DNA of 10,040 bases from Flavobacteriales bacterium UBA1959 (lineage in GTDB: Bacteria > Bacteroidota > Bacteroidia > Flavobacteriales_D > Sanyastnellaceae), in NCBI GenBank assembly GCA_002336085.1, contig DDEH01000077.1, positions 1 through 10,040 of the forward strand, in the 5' to 3' direction. Shown here piece after piece: positions 6,591-10,040 of the stretch; the first letter of the stretch is position 1; each line of letters starts with the position of its first letter. The notes beneath the pieces are model-generated. The model did no database searches. It saw nothing but the letters and a program-made list of their open reading frames with translations, and was not told where the DNA came from. The position numbers and the translations under genes were made by a program.

Positions 6591-9155
6591 TCAGTATTGA
6601 TTGAAGAATACGGCGTTATCAAAAAGTAGTTTGCCGTTTTCCCAGAATCCTCTGAACAATGGATTGTCTGCCAGATAGGTGATGCTGCCCTGGCCCATTG
6701 GTTTTACTCCAAACACTAAGCTTCCTTCAAGGCTCCGATTGGCGCGGTGACCAACAAATCCGCTTATTGCTCTAGGTTGTGCCCCATAAGTGCCAACATT
6801 CCAGCCGTTTTCGATCGCGGAATAGCGCTTACTTGAAGAGCGGAGTGAATAGTAGGGGCCTTCCGAATAGCCCCAAGCAATGGGGTGACTTCGGTCGAGC
6901 TCCACGGAATAGATGGACCCATCGCCCGTCCGCATTGCCCGGTTTTGATTTCTGCTGCTAAATGGCTCATAGCGGTCTGCCGAACGGTCGTCATTGGTTC
7001 GCTTTCTCACTTCATTGGATTGGTTGTCGTCATCGTAACGGTTTAGTCCCCATTTTTCGAGATTTACAAATACATTCAAAGCATCTGAGATTGCAATGGC
7101 TCTTCCGCCGCTGCGAATCCAAGTCTCCAGTTCGTCTAGCCAATCGTCATCAACCGATCTGTACCATCCTGAAGGAAGGATTAAAACGTCATAGCCAGTC
7201 CAATCCGTAGGCGATGACATGCGGTTATTGAGCATGGAGATGGGGTATCCAAGTTCCTCCTCGAAATGCCACCAAGATTCTCCTGCTCCGGTGCTGGAAA
7301 TACTCTCACCTGAGAGGCAAGCCACACGTGGCGGCTGCAAGAGCCAAATATCGTCTGAGCCCATGTCCGGACCTTCCATTGAGTGGCCAGCTCTTAATGG
7401 AAATAGTCGCACATGGCAGGCGTTGGCCAGCTCCTCAAGCTGCTCAGTCAGTGCGCTGCCGCTAATCTCTTTCTGGTCGCCCGCAATAATAAGGATGGAG
7501 CCTCGGTTCAATTTCAAATCTTTATACGCGATGGGCTCTGCGTTTGTCCGAATGCGAATTCCTTTGTCCATTGCGCGGGCTGCAAATCGGCTATCTGCAA
7601 GACCGTGGCGGTCGACTGCCCAGCCATAAGCGGGTTCAATACGGTTGATGGTTTCATTTTGTGTCCATTCATTCCCAAGAACGGGCACCTTCAGTCCAAA
7701 GGTTTGAAGTCCATATGCATAAGGAGTACTCCAGGTGGTTATGTCATAAGTAAGGGAGTCTGTTAATACGGGGTCCGGATCAAACAATACTTGAAGCAAT
7801 CCTGAATGCGTTTGATGCGCATTGATGACCAAGTCTCCCACATTGGCCATAAGGGTTCGCGTTGTTTTTGTGCCGTATTCCCATGCTTTTGGGATGCGTT
7901 GATCACGCATTATCTGCTCGCATTGAATCTGATGCATCCCAAGAAAATCGACTAGCTCCTGCACGCGCTGCGCATTGGTTTCATTCACAGGCACGCAATA
8001 GGCCTTGAACTGTCCTATGGGATTTGTGCGATTTTGCTCAAAGAATTCGGCCATTTCATCAACAAGGTTGGTGCTCAATCGAGCACTGGTAAACATCGCC
8101 TCCAAGCTGCTGGAAACATGGTTTTTAACCCGTTTTTTGAGGCTCAATAAATCACCTGAATCTTGTTGTACCAAAACGCCAGCACCCCCGCTACCTCCTT
8201 GTTCATAGGTCATGCCTATGGAACCATTGAACATGGGGTAGGTGTCACCATAACTGGGGTAAAGGAGATCAAATGATTCGCGGGTGTAGTACAGTTCTCC
8301 TCGAGAATCAAAGTCTTTTGCCGTAGCATTTCCTATTTCACGTTGAAACGCGCGCTGCCAGTCGGTAATCATTTCGTGATAAGGCTCCGCAGCCGGAGCA
8401 AAGTAATACGGCGAATTGTAGCCCATTTCGTGGAAATCGCAGTGAACGTGTGGCATCCAGTCATGGTAGACCTTCGAACGCATTTGGCTTTCTCTTTGTT
8501 TTTGCCAAGCCCAATCTCGGTTCAGATCAAATAGGTAGTGATTGGGTCGGCCACCGGGCCAAGGCTCATCGTGTTCAAAAGCCACAGGATCAGCGTTGGG
8601 TGTGGAGGAAGCATATTGAGCGAACCAGTTGGTGTATCGGTCGTGCCCGTCGGGATTCAAGCACGGGTCGATAAGTACGAATAGTTTTTTCAGCCAGTTT
8701 TCACTTTGCTGAGCCGCGAGCACAGTGAGATACATGACCTCCATAGCTGCTTCAGTACAAACCGCTTCGTTTCCGTGCACGTTGTAACTCATCCAAGCGA
8801 CTGCGACATCATCCCAAGATTCTGTTCCATTGCCGCCCGATATGCGTTCGAGATGCTGTTTCTGAAATTGGTCGACCTTATCCATGTTCGCTTGATGCGA
8901 CACAACGAGTATTTGAAGCGGACGGCCTTCTGCGGTCTTACCGTATTCAATACTTTCTAAGAATGGAGCGGCTTCCAAGAGGTGATCTACATACTCCACC
9001 ACGCGGTAATGCGGAGTGAACTGCTCGCCTATGGTGTAACCAAGAAATTCCGATGGGCTCATCAGTTTCTCTTGTCCAGAGATTCTTCCTGCGAAGAGCA
9101 CGAGGCCGAGAACTGTAAAGAACTGAACGGTCCGTAAAGCGTATCTTACTTGCAT
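6591..9155 (-). CDS. Exported M14-family zinc carboxypeptidase with GATase-like C-terminal domain
   Basis: An 854-residue protein with a Sec signal peptide (hydrophobic 10-22, then GRISGQ; cleavage near residue 27). The M14 catalytic domain covers about 40-350. H127-G-N-E130 gives two zinc ligands; NPDG at 167-170 and LNRD at 211-214 (R213) form the substrate-binding region; DFHEMG at 240-245 supplies the third zinc ligand (H242); MTYEQGG carries the catalytic Glu318. After a middle domain, residues about 608-695 (RVACLSGES, then DVLILPSGW and WIRSGGRAIAISDAL) resemble a class I glutamine amidotransferase-like fold, without the usual catalytic Cys-His pair that I can see. A highly charged stretch (about 705-745) interrupts the C-terminal part. 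No type IX sorting domain is evident, so a periplasmic protein acting on peptides is likeliest. It follows gpx on the same strand after 55 bp that contain a hairpin. All catalytic residues are present, so an active enzyme is expected; the substrate is unknown. Confidence 0.92.
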   Translation of the reverse strand: MQVRYALRTVQFFTVLGLVLFAGRISGQEKLMSPSEFLGYTIGEQFTPHYRVVEYVDHLLEAAPFLESIEYGKTAEGRPLQILVVSHQANMDKVDQFQKQHLERISGGNGTESWDDVAVAWMSYNVHGNEAVCTEAAMEVMYLTVLAAQQSENWLKKLFVLIDPCLNPDGHDRYTNWFAQYASSTPNADPVAFEHDEPWPGGRPNHYLFDLNRDWAWQKQRESQMRSKVYHDWMPHVHCDFHEMGYNSPYYFAPAAEPYHEMITDWQRAFQREIGNATAKDFDSRGELYYTRESFDLLYPSYGDTYPMFNGSIGMTYEQGGSGGAGVLVQQDSGDLLSLKKRVKNHVSSSLEAMFTSARLSTNLVDEMAEFFEQNRTNPIGQFKAYCVPVNETNAQRVQELVDFLGMHQIQCEQIMRDQRIPKAWEYGTKTTRTLMANVGDLVINAHQTHSGLLQVLFDPDPVLTDSLTYDITTWSTPYAYGLQTFGLKVPVLGNEWTQNETINRIEPAYGWAVDRHGLADSRFAARAMDKGIRIRTNAEPIAYKDLKLNRGSILIIAGDQKEISGSALTEQLEELANACHVRLFPLRAGHSMEGPDMGSDDIWLLQPPRVACLSGESISSTGAGESWWHFEEELGYPISMLNNRMSSPTDWTGYDVLILPSGWYRSVDDDWLDELETWIRSGGRAIAISDALNVFVNLEKWGLNRYDDDNQSNEVRKRTNDDRSADRYEPFSSRNQNRAMRTGDGSIYSVELDRSHPIAWGYSEGPYYSLRSSSKRYSAIENGWNVGTYGAQPRAISGFVGHRANRSLEGSLVFGVKPMGQGSITYLADNPLFRGFWENGKLLFDNAVFFNQY

Positions 9156-9184
9156 ATGAGCAAGTTAGCAAATCGACACTTTCT

Positions 9185-9206
9185 TTCAAGGGGCTGACCC
9201 CCTGAA
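9185..9206 (-). other. Stable hairpin between gpx and the M14 peptidase gene
   Basis: On the minus-strand transcript TTCAGGGGG and CCCCTTGAA pair over nine positions (one G-U wobble) around a TCAG tetraloop. The stem starts 4 bases after the gpx stop codon and ends 29 bases before the M14 start. No U-run follows on either strand, so it is not a standard intrinsic terminator. It may protect the gpx mRNA end, cause partial termination or affect M14 translation. Confidence 0.6.
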
Positions 9207-9210
9207 GCGA

Positions 9211-9807
9211 TCAAATCCTTTTGGCGAAGTTGATAATCTGTGCATCCATGGGATCAACACCGCTCCGAAGCGAACTGACGAGTTCTCCATTCTCGTTAAT
9301 CAAAAACTTGTGAAAATTCCACATGACTTTGTTGTCACTCGTTCCATTGGAACTGGCGTTGCACAACCATTGGTAAACGGGATGCTGCGTCTTTCCTTTC
9401 ACGTCAACTTTATCCATCATTTGGAAACTGACACCATAATTCTTGGAACAGAAACTGGCAATATCCTCGGAAGTTCCAGGTTCTTGGCCGCCAAAATTAT
9501 TGCAAGGAAATCCAAGGATTACAAAATCTTCCGAATCTGTATTCTGATTTAATTTCTCGAGATCCTCGTACTGACCTGTATATCCGCACTTGGATGCAGT
9601 GTTTACGATGAGAACGCGCTTGCCTTTTAATCCTTCAAATGAAAAGGTCTCTCCATCAATGGTTTCGGCGTTAAGATTGTAGAAAGATTCCATTGGTTGC
9701 TGGGGAGTAAAGGATTCAGCTGATTCGAAGACTTTCCATGAAGTTAGTACGATTGCGAGAGCAATGATACAGGTTATAACGATAGTGGTTTCGGTGAAAA
9801 ATCTCAT
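9211..9807 (-). CDS. gpx: Glutathione peroxidase-family thiol peroxidase, membrane-anchored
   Basis: A 198-residue protein. Residues 7-24 are a single hydrophobic segment without a clear cleavage site, suggesting an N-terminal membrane anchor with the enzyme outside the cytoplasm; an uncleaved or late-cleaved signal is possible. The peroxidase domain is complete: NTASKCGYTGQY with peroxidatic Cys74, LGFPCNNFGGQEPG (98-111) with catalytic Gln108, and MWNFHKFLI (162-170) with Trp163 and Asn164. Cys120 in FCSKNYGVSFQMM matches the resolving Cys of yeast and plant two-Cys GPx enzymes, so thioredoxin-like reduction is likelier than glutathione. It uses Cys, not selenocysteine. The role is reduction of hydrogen or lipid peroxides, probably at the envelope. 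It is the first gene of a probable two-gene unit with the M14 peptidase, divergent from the secreted-protein gene on the right. Confidence 0.93.
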   Translation of the reverse strand: MRFFTETTIVITCIIALAIVLTSWKVFESAESFTPQQPMESFYNLNAETIDGETFSFEGLKGKRVLIVNTASKCGYTGQYEDLEKLNQNTDSEDFVILGFPCNNFGGQEPGTSEDIASFCSKNYGVSFQMMDKVDVKGKTQHPVYQWLCNASSNGTSDNKVMWNFHKFLINENGELVSSLRSGVDPMDAQIINFAKRI

Positions 9808-9826
9808 AAGTTTGTCTTTTGTAGTT

Positions 9827-9855
9827 AAACATTAAAATCTCGGAAAATGTTCAAA
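9827..9855 (-). promoter_or_regulatory. Possible gpx promoter (weak)
   Basis: Read on the minus strand, TTTG (9855-9852) is followed after 17 bases by TAATGTTT (9834-9827), which loosely resembles the Bacteroidota TTG / TAnnTTTG promoter with the TTT shifted by one. It would place transcription start roughly 15 bases before the gpx ATG. The match is imperfect. Confidence 0.25.
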
Positions 9856-9899
9856 GCGGTTGGTTTGGAAACTGTGGTCGGGATGTTGTGCGCTAAATG

Positions 9900-9907
9900 T
9901 ACAATTG
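9900..9907 (+). promoter_or_regulatory. Possible -7 element for the right-edge gene (weak)
   Basis: TACAATTG matches the Bacteroidota -7 consensus TAnnTTTG at five of six fixed positions and lies 20 bp before the ATG at 9928. No TTG is found at the expected distance upstream, so support is limited. Confidence 0.25.
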
Positions 9908-9927
9908 GGATACATGGCGGGGTCAAA

Positions 9928-10040
9928 ATGATTTTGATCGTTTTGATTTTGGTGTCCTCGTCCTTGAGCCAAGTTAAGGCACAGTGTGCCAACTTTGGCG
10001 CATTCAATATCGGGGATAATGTGGAAATTACCTGTACAGA
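9928..10040 (+). CDS. N-terminus of a secreted protein of unknown function (3' end outside window)
   Basis: An open frame runs to the right edge; 37 codons are visible from the ATG at 9928. They encode a typical signal peptide (MILIVLILV, a serine-rich stretch, then SQVKAQ) with probable cleavage near A-Q, followed by CANFGAFNIGDNVEITCT. In-frame ATGs at 9847 and 9883 would add 27 or 15 residues before the hydrophobic core, so 9928 is preferred. Two cysteines 16 residues apart early in the mature part suggest an extracytoplasmic disulphide. Too little is visible to name a family. The gene is divergent from gpx; the 120 bp between the two starts (9808-9927) must hold both promoters. Confidence 0.6.
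   Translation, partial: MILIVLILVSSSLSQVKAQCANFGAFNIGDNVEITCT

Noticed and set aside
8947..9189. 80-codon minus-strand reading frame over the M14 start and the hairpin
   Set aside because: It overlaps the signal peptide region of the M14 gene in another frame and has no protein-like pattern.

Overview
The window looks like chromosomal DNA from a member of the Bacteroidota, probably near the Flavobacteriales. The grounds are a DUF5723-type outer-membrane protein paired with a family lipoprotein, signal peptides ending in A-Q, an 854-residue M14 peptidase with a GATase-like tail, and little Shine-Dalgarno sequence before starts. Base composition is moderate and even. I see no insertion sequence, tRNA, rRNA, CRISPR array or phage gene.

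Layout, left to right. (1) The C-terminal part of a cryptochrome/photolyase-family flavoprotein (+) runs in from the left edge. (2) Its stop overlaps the stop of a convergent VanY-like D,D-carboxypeptidase lipoprotein gene (-). (3) A 271-bp divergent intergenic region carries a 7-bp-arm inverted repeat. (4) Two genes overlap at ATGA (+): a large outer-membrane-type lipoprotein and a DUF5723 beta-barrel-type protein. (5) A WYL-domain transcriptional regulator follows on the same strand, with an 11-bp-arm inverted repeat inside its 5' coding region. (6) An M14 zinc carboxypeptidase (-) converges on it with a 4-bp gap. (7) A Cys-type glutathione peroxidase (-) lies upstream of the M14 gene, with a strong hairpin between them. 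(8) The first codons of a secreted protein (+), divergent from the peroxidase gene, run off the right edge.

Most of the window is envelope or secretion biology: peptidoglycan trimming (VanY-like), a lipoprotein and barrel pair of unknown role, an exported peptidase and a membrane-anchored peroxidase. A photolyase-family protein and one regulator accompany them. The lipoprotein/DUF5723 pair is the clearest uncharacterised unit. It is translationally coupled and is followed 83 bp later by a WYL regulator that could control it or itself.

No obviously new defence or mobile system is visible. The least expected signals are two perfect 11-bp inverted repeats inside coding sequence, the gpx/M14 intergenic hairpin, and the altered tryptophan region of the photolyase homologue. 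The first and last genes are cut by the window ends.
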